Source of the DNA: Magnetococcales bacterium
GTDB lineage: Bacteria > Pseudomonadota > Magnetococcia > Magnetococcales > DC0425bin3
NCBI GenBank assembly: GCA_015231175.1
Contig: JADGBZ010000016.1
Location: 1-55,072, forward strand
DNA length: 55,072 nucleotides
Direction: 5' to 3'
Part shown: positions 9,996-18,929 of the stretch, piece by piece
Layout of the letters: every line of letters starts with the position of its first letter
How positions within the stretch are numbered: the stretch's first letter is position 1
The notes under the pieces: model-generated
What the model was told of the DNA's origin: nothing
Databases searched by the model: none
What the model saw: the letters and a program-made list of their open reading frames with translations, nothing else
Program-made: the position numbers and the translations under genes

Positions 9996-10012
9996 CGCAC
10001 AGGCTGTGCCAA
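9996..10012 (-). promoter_or_regulatory. Sigma54-like promoter upstream of glnK-amtB
   Basis: Read on the minus strand, TTGGCACAGCCTGTGCG has the invariant GG and GC doublets separated by ten bases, and matches the -24/-12 consensus (TGGCAC...TTGC) at most positions. Transcription would start near 9985, leaving a leader of about 150 bases before glnK. NtrC-controlled sigma54 promoters are common for glnK-amtB. I could not find a convincing pair of NtrC sites in the AT-rich DNA from 10013 to 10200. Confidence 0.55.
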
Positions 10013-10189
10013 GAATGTAACTATTTGAAATAACGTAAACAATATTTGATTACTGGTCGATTTGGGCACGAAATGCACAGAAAATAATCATGCATGTGTT
10101 TGTTTGATCAGCAGGAGACCACAAGGCACAATTCTGCCTAAACAGAACGCACTTCAAAAAAGGTTTGATGGGGGTATTCAACAGGTCTT

Positions 10190-10242
10190 GTTGATTTGAT
10201 TAATTATTTTGCATCGGGATCCAGGGGGCTGGCTCCCTGGCT
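10190..10242. repeat. Dispersed repeat, internally deleted fragment
   Basis: GTTGATTTGAT (10190-10200) matches a motif in the left end of the 4282 element, and GGGATCCAGGGGGCTGGCTC and the CCCTGGCT that follows (to 10242) match its first interior hairpin. In the full copy these parts are about 60 bases apart, here about 30, and the right half is missing. The fragment ends eight bases before the stop codon of the CDF gene. The rest of 9834-10250 holds the sigma54 site and AT-rich DNA with no gene. Confidence 0.55.
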
Positions 10243-10250
10243 CGTTACAG

Positions 10251-11438
10251 TTACTTTTGTGCGGATCGTTTTTGACTGGCCAGAGCGGTGTGAATGCGGA
10301 CTTCCACAACGTAACCAAGTTTTTCGAGCAGTCGGCGGCAAAGCTTCTGTCCCGCCAGATGCAGATGGGTCGGGTCTTGGCTGTTTTGGGTGGTCACCAA
10401 AACCAGATCCAGAATGATGCCCTCCATGGTGTAGTGAGGGGTCAACGACTCCAAACGGGAAAAATGGTCGCCATTTTGGATCTCCTCTTCCACGTGTTTG
10501 GTCAAATCTGTTCGGTCTGACAGTGTGGGCAGGGATTCGACCTGGTCGTCGACGGTATCGACATGGACCAAAACTTCGGTGATGGCGGCAACGTTTTCCA
10601 GAAGCGATATGCGGACCTTCTCGGATATCTGGTGTCCTTCGGAGACAGACAAAAACGGGTCGACCACGACATGCACGTCTACACGGATGTCAGGCCCCAT
10701 ACGTCTGGCGGAGAGGAAATGGGCAGAGTGAACTTCCGGAATGGCCTCGACCAGGGATGTGATGTGATGCTGAATCTGGTCATCGATGGCGCGTGTTGAA
10801 TCTGTCAATTCATCCATGGCCTCTTTGAGCAGATCCCAACCCGTTTTGGCCAGAATCATGGCGACGACGATGGCAGCGATGGGATCGAGAATGGGGTATC
10901 CCAGCATGGCGCCGCCCACGCCCAACAGGGCCGCCAGGGTGGATACCACATCGGAGCGGTGGTGCTGGGCGTTGGCAATGATGGCACGGGCGTCATATTT
11001 TTTGCCGACGCGCAACGTGTAGTGGTACAGGGCCTCCTTGGCAGCGATGGAGAGGATGGCGGCAATCAGTGCCACCATGCCAGGTGGTTGCAGCGCAGGT
11101 GAGCCCAACCGGTAGGCGGCATCCCAGAAGATACCCATCGCCAGCAGCAGGAGGCTGACGGCAATGAACTGCGAAGCCAGCGTTTCGTAGCGCCCATGTC
11201 CATACGGGTGGGCGTCGTCGGCGTCCTTTTTCGCGTAGTGCATGCCGATCAGGACAGCGGCATCGACAATCAAGTCCGACAAGGAGTGAACCCCGTCGGC
11301 CACCATGGCGGCGGAGCGGCCAAGAAGCCCAGCCAAAATTTTGCCGATCGAGAGGAGGAAGTCGACGGCAACCCCCAGCACGGTGACCCGATGGGCAGCC
11401 GCAAACCGTTCCTGTTTTTGTTCTTCAGATAGGGCCAT
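10251..11438 (-). CDS. Cation diffusion facilitator (CDF) metal exporter
   Basis: Inner-membrane proton-coupled exporter of divalent metals (zinc, iron, manganese or cobalt; the substrate is not decidable here). 395 residues: six transmembrane helices in the first ~215, with metal-site residues in ADGVHSLSD (Asp48, Asp55) and in AQHHRSD (His159, Asp163), and a His/Asp-rich loop between helices 2 and 3. The C-terminal part is about 100 residues longer than in a typical 300-residue family member and looks like two successive metal-binding ferredoxin-like lobes. The start at 11438 has GGAAGGAA upstream and overlaps the end of the ABC-F gene by 14 bases, so translation is likely coupled. Confidence 0.9.
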   Translation of the reverse strand: MALSEEQKQERFAAAHRVTVLGVAVDFLLSIGKILAGLLGRSAAMVADGVHSLSDLIVDAAVLIGMHYAKKDADDAHPYGHGRYETLASQFIAVSLLLLAMGIFWDAAYRLGSPALQPPGMVALIAAILSIAAKEALYHYTLRVGKKYDARAIIANAQHHRSDVVSTLAALLGVGGAMLGYPILDPIAAIVVAMILAKTGWDLLKEAMDELTDSTRAIDDQIQHHITSLVEAIPEVHSAHFLSARRMGPDIRVDVHVVVDPFLSVSEGHQISEKVRISLLENVAAITEVLVHVDTVDDQVESLPTLSDRTDLTKHVEEEIQNGDHFSRLESLTPHYTMEGIILDLVLVTTQNSQDPTHLHLAGQKLCRRLLEKLGYVVEVRIHTALASQKRSAQK

Positions 11439-13413
11439 GGGCGTGTTCCTTCCGGGCGGCATCTTCTCGTTCTTCGATGGCAAGGGAGATCTCCTCCCAT
11501 TCGGCCATGAGGGTGTCCAGATTGCGGACCAACTCTCCCTCGCGGGCCAACGCCTCCTTGAGGGTCTCTTTCTGGGCTGTGTCATACAGGTTGGGATTGG
11601 CCAACTGCCCTTGAATATGAGCGCGTTCCTGCTCCAGGATATGAATTTTTTGTTCGAGTTTTTGGGAGCGTGACCGAAGTTCCCGTGTGTCGCGATGCAG
11701 GCGATTGCGGATCTCCGCAGCCAACCGCCGCACGTCGCGTTCGGAACGGACAGAGGGGGGAGGTGATCCGGCAGCCTGTTCGGTTGGCTCCGAGGAAGAG
11801 GCGCTGCGTGCCGAAGTGATCTGGGCCAAATACCCCTCCAGGCCATCTTCCAGGGGCCGAATGGCGCCATCGCCAGCCACCAGATAGCGGTCGCAAACCC
11901 CTTCCAACAGATCCCGGTCGTGCGAAACCAGGACCAGGGTGCCGGAATAGGACTCCAGCGCATCTCCCAGGTTGGCGCGTGCAACCATGTCGAGATGATT
12001 GGTGGGCTCGTCCAGCAACAAAAAGTTGCTTCCGGTCAAAAACAGGCGCGCCAGGGCCAGTCGGGCCCTCTCACCGCCAGAGAGCACGTTGACTCGGTTG
12101 AAAACCATATCACCGGAAAACAGGAAGCCACCCAACAGGGAGCGGACGGCACTTTCCGGCATGTCCCGTGTAGCCATGGAGCAGGCTGATTCCAGGATCG
12201 TCTGATTGGCATCCAGGGCATCCATGGCGTGTTGGGCATAGTAGGCGGGATGAACCCGGTCCCCCAGTTTCAAGGTTCCGGCATCGGGCTGAACCTGCCC
12301 GGCGACCAGTTTCAGGAAGGTGCTTTTGCCGTAGCCGTTGGCCCCCAGCAGACCAATCTTTTCTCCCCGCCAGATCGAGAGGTCCACACCTGAGAAGACT
12401 TTTTTGTCGCCAAAATTTTTCTTCAGGGCCCGGACGGAGAGCACTTCGCGGGCACAGGGGGCCGGTTCGGGCAGACGGATGCGCGGGGCGAGAATTCTCT
12501 CCTGGGGCCGGGCGACCGGAGCAAGTTTTTCCAATGCCTTGACCCGGCTCTGCACCTGTTTGGCTTTGGTCGCCTTGGCTCGGAACCGGTTGATGAACCT
12601 CTCCAGTTCAGCCGCTCTTTGATCACGCTTTTCGGCCTCCTTTTCGAGGAGGTGCATGCGCGTGGCTTTTTGTTCCAGGTAGGCATCGAATGCCCCCTGG
12701 TAGCGGGTCAGCGAACCGCCTCCCATCTCTACGGTCACTTCCGTGACCCGGTTGAGAAAGGCACGGTCATGTGAGACCACGATGAGAGTTCCCGGCAGGC
12801 GTTTCAGGTAGGATTCAAGCCAGGTGACCGACTCCAGGTCGAGATGGTTGGTGGGTTCGTCGAGGAGCATCAGGTCAGGTCGGGAGAAGAGCAGTTGCGC
12901 CAGGGCGACCCGCATGCGCCAGCCACCGGAAAAGGAGGCCAGGGGTTGGTCAAGGTCGGCACGGGTGAACCCTAGACCCATGAGAATGGCCCCGGCACGG
13001 GAGTGGGCCGAGTAGGCATCGATCGTCTCCAGACGGTGATCGATCTCTCCGAGTCGGTGGGAAATACGCTCCTGCTGGTCTGGGGTGGTGGCCTGCTCAA
13101 GCTCCTGGTGGTGCATGTCCCGTTCTTGTTCGAGGGCGATCAGCTCCTGGTCCCCCTGTAGGGTTTCAGCCAGAATGGACCCTCCCGAGCCGGCCAACTC
13201 CTGACGCAAAATACCCAGCCGGGCACGGGGCAACACCTCGACCCGGCCCGCATCGATCTCCTCCTGCCCCAGGAAAATACGAAAAAGCGTGGTCTTTCCT
13301 GCCCCGTTGGGGCCGATCAAGCCAACTTTTTCGCCAGCGTGGATAGCCAGATCGGCGTTCTCCAGCAGGAGGCGCGGGCCAAAACGTTTAGCGACTTTTT
13401 CCAAACGCAGCAT
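11425..13413 (-). CDS. ABC-F family ATPase (YheS/Uup-like)
   Basis: Soluble tandem ABC ATPase of the ABC-F class, which acts on the ribosome or in translation control and has no membrane domain. 662 residues. NBD1 has Walker A at 34-42, signature FSGGWRMR at 161-168 and DEPTNHLD at 185-192. The linker with charged helices spans about 235-320. NBD2 has Walker A GANGYGKS at 357-364, LSGGERAR at 444-451 and DEPTNHLD at 468-475. A C-terminal coiled coil spans about 575-645. That extension fits the YheS or Uup groups better than EttA. The downstream CDF gene overlaps its end. Confidence 0.93.
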   Translation of the reverse strand: MLRLEKVAKRFGPRLLLENADLAIHAGEKVGLIGPNGAGKTTLFRIFLGQEEIDAGRVEVLPRARLGILRQELAGSGGSILAETLQGDQELIALEQERDMHHQELEQATTPDQQERISHRLGEIDHRLETIDAYSAHSRAGAILMGLGFTRADLDQPLASFSGGWRMRVALAQLLFSRPDLMLLDEPTNHLDLESVTWLESYLKRLPGTLIVVSHDRAFLNRVTEVTVEMGGGSLTRYQGAFDAYLEQKATRMHLLEKEAEKRDQRAAELERFINRFRAKATKAKQVQSRVKALEKLAPVARPQERILAPRIRLPEPAPCAREVLSVRALKKNFGDKKVFSGVDLSIWRGEKIGLLGANGYGKSTFLKLVAGQVQPDAGTLKLGDRVHPAYYAQHAMDALDANQTILESACSMATRDMPESAVRSLLGGFLFSGDMVFNRVNVLSGGERARLALARLFLTGSNFLLLDEPTNHLDMVARANLGDALESYSGTLVLVSHDRDLLEGVCDRYLVAGDGAIRPLEDGLEGYLAQITSARSASSSEPTEQAAGSPPPSVRSERDVRRLAAEIRNRLHRDTRELRSRSQKLEQKIHILEQERAHIQGQLANPNLYDTAQKETLKEALAREGELVRNLDTLMAEWEEISLAIEEREDAARKEHAHGPI

Positions 13414-13588
13414 GACAGCTCAATCATATTTCCAGGATTTTGAGAAAAGCGCCGCCCCTACGCTATCGCTGAACGCAGCTATCCGTGCCGTGCAGGGCTG
13501 GAGTACACCAGTCGGGCGTATTTGGCAAGGGAACCCTTTCGCCGATTATTTTCCTTTGTGACGTTTCAGACGATTCAAGAGCTTCGGT

Positions 13589-15658
13589 TTAGAAATTGTC
13601 GAACGTATCGTCATCGACATGTGTTGGGGCGGTTGGTCGGCGAGGCGCCGGCAGGGCTTTTGGCTTTTGTTTCTTCATGGTGGGGGCAGAATGTGTAGCT
13701 GAAGCCTCCCTGCGAGGGGGTGTCTTTTTTGTGGAACGGGGGGCAACCGCATCTTCATGGCCCGTCTTGAAAAAGGAGATGATTTCGGCGAGTTGGCCTG
13801 CCTGGGAGTTCAACTCTTCAGCGGTGGCGGACATCTCTTCGGATGCACCGGCATTTTGTTGGATCACTTGATCGAGTTGCTGTATGGCGCTGTTGATTTG
13901 CGATGCACCTTGATTTTGTTCCAGTGAACCCGACGTGATCTCTTTCACCAGGTTGGCTGTCCTTTGAATATTGGGAACCAGCTGGTTGATAATTTCTCCA
14001 GCTTTTTCCGCGATATCAACGCTGGTGGCCGAGAGTTGGCCAATCTCTCCGGCAGCGGTTTGGCTGCGCTCGGCCAGCTTGCGCACTTCAGCGGCCACGA
14101 CGGCAAAACCCTTGCCATGTTCCCCAGCTCGTGCGGCTTCGATGGCGGCATTCAAGGCCAAGAGGTTGGTTTGTCGGGCGATCTCTTCGATGATGGATAT
14201 TTTGCCGGCAATCTCCTTCATGGCATTCACGGCCAGAGTAACGGATCGACCGCCTTCTGCGGCTTCCGTCGCTGCCTGCTCGGCCATTTTTTGTGTGGTT
14301 TGAGCATTTTCCGTGTTTTGCGCAATGTTGCTGCTCATCTCTTCCATGGAGGCGGAAGTCTCCTCGATGGATGCAGCTTGTTCTACCGCTCCTTGAGAGA
14401 GGTTTTGAGCTGTAGAAGCAAGTTCCGAGCTGCCGTATGAGACATTTTGGGACGCAGTGCGTATTTCACCTACGATGCTGCGCAATTTTGTGGACATCTC
14501 ACCCATGGCATTCGACAACGTGCCGTACTCGTCTTTTCGATTCAACTGACAGCTGATTGCCAGATTGCCTTCCGAAAGTTTCTTCAACAAACTTGCGCAA
14601 CTGGCCAAAGGGGCGGCAAAGCTGTTGGCTATCGATACGGCCAGTATGGTCACCAGCAGTGCTATGATGCCACCGACCACGGCGTTGGCTTTATGAAGGG
14701 CGATAATGGGTTCCTGCACCTCGGCCAGATCAATCTCTGCCAGGATCGCCCAGGTCAGATCTCCCACTTTGACCGGGGCAAAGGCTGATAAAACCAGGTT
14801 GCCGTTATAGTCTTTGATGATCCGACTGTCCGTGGTTCCTGCCAGGGCAGCTCTCGATCCATCGGTATCGACACCGTTTTTTTCGATGGTTCCGGCGAAT
14901 GATGCCTTGACAGAGTGGCCTTGTTTATCAAGAAACGAGTCGGATCGCATCCGCTTGTCTGGCCCGACGAGATAGGCTTCTCCGGTCTTGCCCATGCCAT
15001 CGCGCTGTTGCATGACGGCATTGATCGATTCAAGGGACAGCTGTAAACCTACAGCGCCGATGACTTCTCCTCCGGCTTTGATCGGAGCCACCACAAAAGC
15101 GGCGGGTTCACCCTTCGAGGGAGCATAGGGAGCAAAGTCACCCACAGACGGTTTTCCACTCCGCATGGCCAGATCGTAGGCTTTGCCCAGGCTGCTGGTG
15201 CGCAAATCTCCGTTGACCAGATTTTGTCCCAGATCGCTCTCTTTTGCTTGCGAATAAACGATGTCGTGATCGGGAGAGATCAAAAACAAATCGTAGTAGC
15301 CATACTCCTTGACAAAAAAATCGAGCCAAGTTGTAGATTCCTTGGCGGCCAAAGCCCAGGCCGGTCCACCCGCCTTGCGACCTTCTGCTTCAAAGGCCTT
15401 TTTCATGACAGGAATGGCTCGTATCATATCGCCACTGGACGCCAGGACTGCAAGATCGCCAAGGCGTTCTGAAAAATACCTGTCAATTTGTCCTTTTTTG
15501 ATGGCCTGTACGGACTTCAGTTGATTGAAAGCGACACTCATCAGCGATTGATCTGCCGCATCTGTGGAGAGCCAACCACCCAGCATGAGCGGCAACAAAC
15601 CCGTCACAAGAAACAGGCCTATCAATTTCGGTTTGAGCTTGATATCAGCAAATCTCAT
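13589..15658 (-). CDS. Methyl-accepting chemotaxis protein
   Basis: Transmembrane chemoreceptor, 689 residues. Transmembrane helix 1 is at about 12-32, followed by a large periplasmic Cache-type sensor (about 35-300), helix 2 at about 322-345, a HAMP domain, then a long cytoplasmic signalling coiled coil. Its hairpin tip contains [20 protein letters not shown], the CheA/CheW-binding signature. The ligand is unknown. A Pro/Lys/Thr-rich tail follows the coiled coil and the protein ends in TFDNF. That ending fits the aromatic x-[FYW]-x-x-[FYW] pattern of C-terminal pentapeptides that tether CheR or CheB. Confidence 0.95.
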   Translation of the reverse strand: MRFADIKLKPKLIGLFLVTGLLPLMLGGWLSTDAADQSLMSVAFNQLKSVQAIKKGQIDRYFSERLGDLAVLASSGDMIRAIPVMKKAFEAEGRKAGGPAWALAAKESTTWLDFFVKEYGYYDLFLISPDHDIVYSQAKESDLGQNLVNGDLRTSSLGKAYDLAMRSGKPSVGDFAPYAPSKGEPAAFVVAPIKAGGEVIGAVGLQLSLESINAVMQQRDGMGKTGEAYLVGPDKRMRSDSFLDKQGHSVKASFAGTIEKNGVDTDGSRAALAGTTDSRIIKDYNGNLVLSAFAPVKVGDLTWAILAEIDLAEVQEPIIALHKANAVVGGIIALLVTILAVSIANSFAAPLASCASLLKKLSEGNLAISCQLNRKDEYGTLSNAMGEMSTKLRSIVGEIRTASQNVSYGSSELASTAQNLSQGAVEQAASIEETSASMEEMSSNIAQNTENAQTTQKMAEQAATEAAEGGRSVTLAVNAMKEIAGKISIIEEIARQTNLLALNAAIEAARAGEHGKGFAVVAAEVRKLAERSQTAAGEIGQLSATSVDIAEKAGEIINQLVPNIQRTANLVKEITSGSLEQNQGASQINSAIQQLDQVIQQNAGASEEMSATAEELNSQAGQLAEIISFFKTGHEDAVAPRSTKKTPPRREASATHSAPTMKKQKPKALPAPRRPTAPTHVDDDTFDNF

Positions 15659-15976
15659 GTGTCTTCTCCCCCTCCCCGCTATGATTGGTTACAGAGATTT
15701 ATTAAGATATCTTAACTATCATAACACCTGCTGTGCATGTCCTCTCGATCATCCCAAGCACTTCGACGCTACTTGGGTAGAGAGTTTTCTGTCAAGAAAA
15801 AACACCATTGATATCATCGAAACTTCTTTTTTTTAAACGGCTTGACCGCCTTGCGGGGTTGCCGAGGTGGTCGACGATATCCTGATACCTTGCATGATCT
15901 CATCAGGGGTGAAATGCTGCCCGACCCACCACTTCCGGTTTTTCAGGCTTGGGCGCCTGATCTCCCCACGGATTGT
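15659..15976. other. Intergenic region with 14-bp palindrome
   Basis: 318 bases between the divergently placed chemoreceptor (minus) and the Rpn-like pseudogene (plus). It contains the perfect palindrome TTAAGATATCTTAA at 15702-15715, 44 bases upstream of the chemoreceptor start, where an operator or promoter would lie. The surrounding DNA is AT-rich, consistent with a promoter. The right part (15840-15976) reads open but matches nothing known. Confidence 0.5.
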
Positions 15977-16788
15977 ATGCCAGATATGAGCGATCACGAC
16001 AGCGGTTACAAGCGGCTTTTTTCCCACCCCGAGATGGTTCGCGACCTGTTGTTGGGTTTCGTCCATGGTAACTGGGTCCGGGAATTGGATTTTTCGACTT
16101 TGGAAAAGGTGAGCGGGAGCTATGTCACGGATGATCTGCGTGACCGGGAAGATGACGTTGTAGTGAAAAATTACCGCCCGTGCTGCCCATTGTGGTATAT
16201 AACGGGAAATCGGGGTGGACAGCATCCCTCGAAGTGGCAGACCTGATCACCCAGCCTCCCGGAGGGTTGGAGAAGTATCGGCCCAGGATGTCCTATATGC
16301 TGATTGATGGTGTCAGATATGCCAACTCGGAACTTGTGTCACAGCGCAATCTGGTGGCTGCCCCTTTTCGTTTGGAAAAGTGCCGCAGCACAGAGGAGAT
16401 TCGCGTTGTGTTGCAGGATTTGATCGACTGGGTTCGTGCCCCGGAGCAGGCTGGTTTGCGGCGCGCTTTTACAGTGTGGCTTGGGCGGGTGTTGTTACCC
16501 AGGCGCATACCGGGACAAACCATTTCGGAAAAATCCAATTTGCAGGAGGTCGATGCCATGTTGGCAGAAACGGTGCAGGAGTGGACGTTGCAGTGGAAGG
16601 AAGAAGGACTCAAGGAAGGACTCCAGAAAGGAAGTTCTTCCCTTCTCCTCCTCTTGCTGAGAGAAAAATTTGGAGAACTGCCTGATCAGGTGCGGGAGAA
16701 AATCCTCCAAGCGGAGCAACCCATCCTGGAGAAGTGGAGTCTCCGCCTTTTGCGAGCCCACTCCCTGGCGGAAATTTTTGACGTGTGA
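15977..16788 (+). pseudogene. Rpn/YhgA-type PD-(D/E)XK nuclease, broken
   Basis: The first part (to about 16165) carries the family start SDHDSGYKRLFSHPEMVRDL and the DFSTLEKVSGSYV and DDLRDREDDV motifs. The second part, in another frame from about 16170, continues with LPIVVYNGKSGWTA and runs to the usual Lys/Glu-rich C terminus with the GLKEGLQKG repeat. Between them the stretch of roughly 45 residues that normally holds the LLEFQS catalytic motif is gone, and the frame shifts. These proteins (PF04754) are associated with RecA-independent recombination and are often called putative transposases. No intact product is expected, though a protein starting near 16180 could still be made. Confidence 0.8.
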
Positions 16789-16887
16789 CTTGTGCTGTGG
16801 CTTGTTTATGGAACGGACCTTCGCCGCAGGGCCGTTTCCGAGGCGTCGTGACGGCGGTGCAGGAGTCCTCTGGAGCTGGGGTGATGT

Positions 16888-17334
16888 ATGAAATGGCAAC
16901 AAAAATGCGGTTCGGACGGCTTTACCCTGATTGAAATCATGGTTGTCCTGGTGATCCTGGCGGTCCTGGCGACTTTGGTGGTTCCGCGCATCATGGATCG
17001 TCCGGATCAGGCGCGTGTGGTCAAGGCAAAACAGGAGATACGCATCCTGGAAAATGCCCTGAATCTCTACAGGCTGGACAACTACGTCTACCCCTCCACG
17101 GATCAGGGCCTGGAGGCCCTGGTCAAGAAACCGCGCGGTCAACCGGAAGCCCCCAACTGGAAGGATGGGGGGTATATTGCCCGGATGCCGATGGATCCCT
17201 GGAAACGGCCCTACCAGTACCTGCAACCAGGGACGCATGGTGGCACGTTCGATCTTTTTACGCATGGGGCCGATGGCCGTGAGGGAGGAACTGGCATCAA
17301 TGCCGACATCGGAAACTGGAATCTGGACGACTGA
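16888..17334 (+). CDS. gspG: Type II secretion major pseudopilin GspG
   Basis: Major subunit of the periplasmic pseudopilus that pushes folded proteins through the outer-membrane secretin. 148 residues. A short leader ends in Gly before FTLIE, the prepilin peptidase site with Glu at +5, followed by the hydrophobic helix. The C-terminal part has the GspG hallmark: DPWKRPYQY, then FDLFTHGADGREGG and NADIGNW, which bind calcium. It is first in a tight run gspG-H-I-J-K-L-M-N. gspC, D, E and F are not next to it. The gene directly upstream is the broken Rpn nuclease. Confidence 0.96.
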   Translation: MKWQQKCGSDGFTLIEIMVVLVILAVLATLVVPRIMDRPDQARVVKAKQEIRILENALNLYRLDNYVYPSTDQGLEALVKKPRGQPEAPNWKDGGYIARMPMDPWKRPYQYLQPGTHGGTFDLFTHGADGREGGTGINADIGNWNLDD

Positions 17335-17344
17335 TGGCCTGCCG

Positions 17345-17905
17345 GTGAATGCGGTGGCTGGGCGTTTTGTTCCTCCCCTCAGGAGTGACGGAAGCCCCAT
17401 AGCCCGGCGTGATCGTGGTTTCACGCTGCTGGAATTGATGGTGGTCATGGTCATCATCGGTGTGGTGACCAGCATGGCTTTGATGGTTCGTGGCGTTCCG
17501 GATGTTGGCGAACTGGCCAAGGAGGAAGGAAAACGTCTCAAGGTGCTGATATCCTTCTCCACGGAAGAGGCCATACTGACCGGTCGCGAAGTGGGTATGC
17601 AATTCTACCGGGGGGGGTATCTCTTCCTGCAGAGGGAAAATGACGAGAAATGGCAATACGTGTCCGATGGTCCCATGAAGGAACGTCGTTTCCCGCCGGG
17701 GTTTCGAGCCGAGTTGACGCTGGATGGACGCACGGTCGAATTGCCGACAGGTGATGAACGGAAACCCAAACCTCATCTGGTATTCGGAACCACGGGAGAG
17801 ACGGCTTCCTTCAGACTTGAACTACAAGGTCCAAAAGGTTACCGGATGGTGCTCTCGGGCAATGGACGGGGAGGCATGGAGTTGAAACGGTCCGACAGGT
17901 CTTGA
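17345..17905 (+). CDS. gspH: Type II secretion minor pseudopilin GspH
   Basis: Minor pseudopilin with the class III leader RRDRG before FTLLE and a hydrophobic helix (MVVMVIIGVVTSMALMV), then a beta-rich globular domain typical of GspH/FimT. The start is uncertain. GTG 17345 or GTG 17354 lies just after the gspG stop and gives a leader of about 25 residues; no in-frame ATG is close. A start inside gspG is open but gives an implausible N terminus. Confidence 0.85.
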   Translation: MNAVAGRFVPPLRSDGSPIARRDRGFTLLELMVVMVIIGVVTSMALMVRGVPDVGELAKEEGKRLKVLISFSTEEAILTGREVGMQFYRGGYLFLQRENDEKWQYVSDGPMKERRFPPGFRAELTLDGRTVELPTGDERKPKPHLVFGTTGETASFRLELQGPKGYRMVLSGNGRGGMELKRSDRS

Positions 17906-17906
17906 T

Positions 17907-18287
17907 GTGGTCGTGAAACGATCATTGGATAAAGGTTTTTCTCTTCTGGAGGTATTGGTGGCCTTGACGGTTTTGGCCATCTCTCTGGGCGTCATGGTGG
18001 TTTCCAGTGGGCGTCAGGCGGAAAATTCCGTTTACATGCGTGATCGTGTTTTGGCCCACTGGGTGGCCATGAATGTGGCTACGACACAGATGGTCATGAA
18101 AAAATGGCCGGATCCGGGTGTCCTGGAGGGCCATGAGGAGATGGCCAAACGGGAGTGGTTTTGGACCATCCAGGTTGTGCCGACCCCGGAGTTGACCATA
18201 CGGCGATTGACTATATCGGTACGGCAGGGAAAACAGAAAAAATCGGCTCCCCTTGCGCGTCTGGAGTGTTACATTGGTCAACCCTGA
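17907..18287 (+). CDS. gspI: Type II secretion minor pseudopilin GspI
   Basis: 126-residue minor pseudopilin. A short basic leader (KRSLDKG) precedes FSLLEVLVALTVLAI, the processed and methylated N terminus with Glu at +5. The small globular domain that follows (HWVAMN, then WFWTIQV) is typical of GspI, which forms the pseudopilus tip with GspJ and GspK. GTG 17907 lies two bases after the gspH stop, and the 3' end overlaps the start of gspJ. Confidence 0.9.
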   Translation: MVVKRSLDKGFSLLEVLVALTVLAISLGVMVVSSGRQAENSVYMRDRVLAHWVAMNVATTQMVMKKWPDPGVLEGHEEMAKREWFWTIQVVPTPELTIRRLTISVRQGKQKKSAPLARLECYIGQP

Positions 18288-18921
18288 ACGGGAAGAAAAA
18301 CAGCGACTGCATGCCCCTGGAGAGGCGTATGGCCGCTCGGGTTTTACCCTGGTGGAGTTGTTGATCGCCCTGGCTGTGCTTGGCATCATGTTTGTGATGG
18401 CTTTTGGGGGCCTCAAGGCATTGCTGGGCGCCCAGGAAAGTGTCAGCCAGCGCAATCGGGATTTGAGCCGCCTGCAAATGTTTGTCAACCAAATCAGGAC
18501 CGATCTGGAACAGGCCATCGATCGGTCCATACGAGACAGTGAAGGGGTCGAAAGGCCCTCCATGGAAGGCTTGGGAGAAGGGGAAACCTTCCTGGTTTTT
18601 ACCAGGACGGGTCGGGATAATCCCCGGCAAGTACGTCGGAGCGCCATGCAAAGGGTCGCCTACAGTTTCGAGAAAAATCAGCTCATCCGTTTGTCCTGGG
18701 AGCTATTGGATCAGGCGCCCGATACGGCACCAACCAGGGAGGTGCTGCTGGACGATCTGCTTGGGGTGGATGTGCGGTATCTGGACAACGATCTGGCCTG
18801 GCACACGCATTGGCCGGCGAGTACCCATACCCTTGGGTCCAATTTGCCCCGGGCGGTGGACATTGTGTTGGAAATACGCAACTGGGGAAGGCTGCGCCAG
18901 CTTGTAAAGGTCCGGGATTAG
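18274..18921 (+). CDS. gspJ: Type II secretion minor pseudopilin GspJ
   Basis: Minor pseudopilin of the tip complex. The leader ends RSG before FTLVELLIALAVLGI. The globular part has the family features LVFTRTG and VAYSFEKNQLIR and a C-terminal VDIVLEIRNWG strand. I chose TTG 18274 because GGAG lies seven bases upstream; TTG 18253 is the alternative. Either way it overlaps the end of gspI, so translation is coupled. The product is about 215 residues, a normal length. Confidence 0.88.
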   Translation: MVNPEREEKQRLHAPGEAYGRSGFTLVELLIALAVLGIMFVMAFGGLKALLGAQESVSQRNRDLSRLQMFVNQIRTDLEQAIDRSIRDSEGVERPSMEGLGEGETFLVFTRTGRDNPRQVRRSAMQRVAYSFEKNQLIRLSWELLDQAPDTAPTREVLLDDLLGVDVRYLDNDLAWHTHWPASTHTLGSNLPRAVDIVLEIRNWGRLRQLVKVRD

Positions 18922-18929
18922 GTGAACCT

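Noticed and set aside
10013-10100. NtrC binding sites upstream of the sigma54 promoter
   Set aside because: GCACGAAATGCAC at about 10066 is a direct, not an inverted, arrangement of half sites and does not fit the NtrC palindrome.
10251-11438. Magnetosome protein MamB or MamM
   Set aside because: These are also CDF proteins, but no other mam or mms gene is in the window, and the C-terminal part is much larger than in MamB/MamM.
11439-11984. N-terminal extension of the CDF gene by 182 codons
   Set aside because: It lies entirely in the coding region of the ABC-F gene in another frame; the CDF family start is at 11438.
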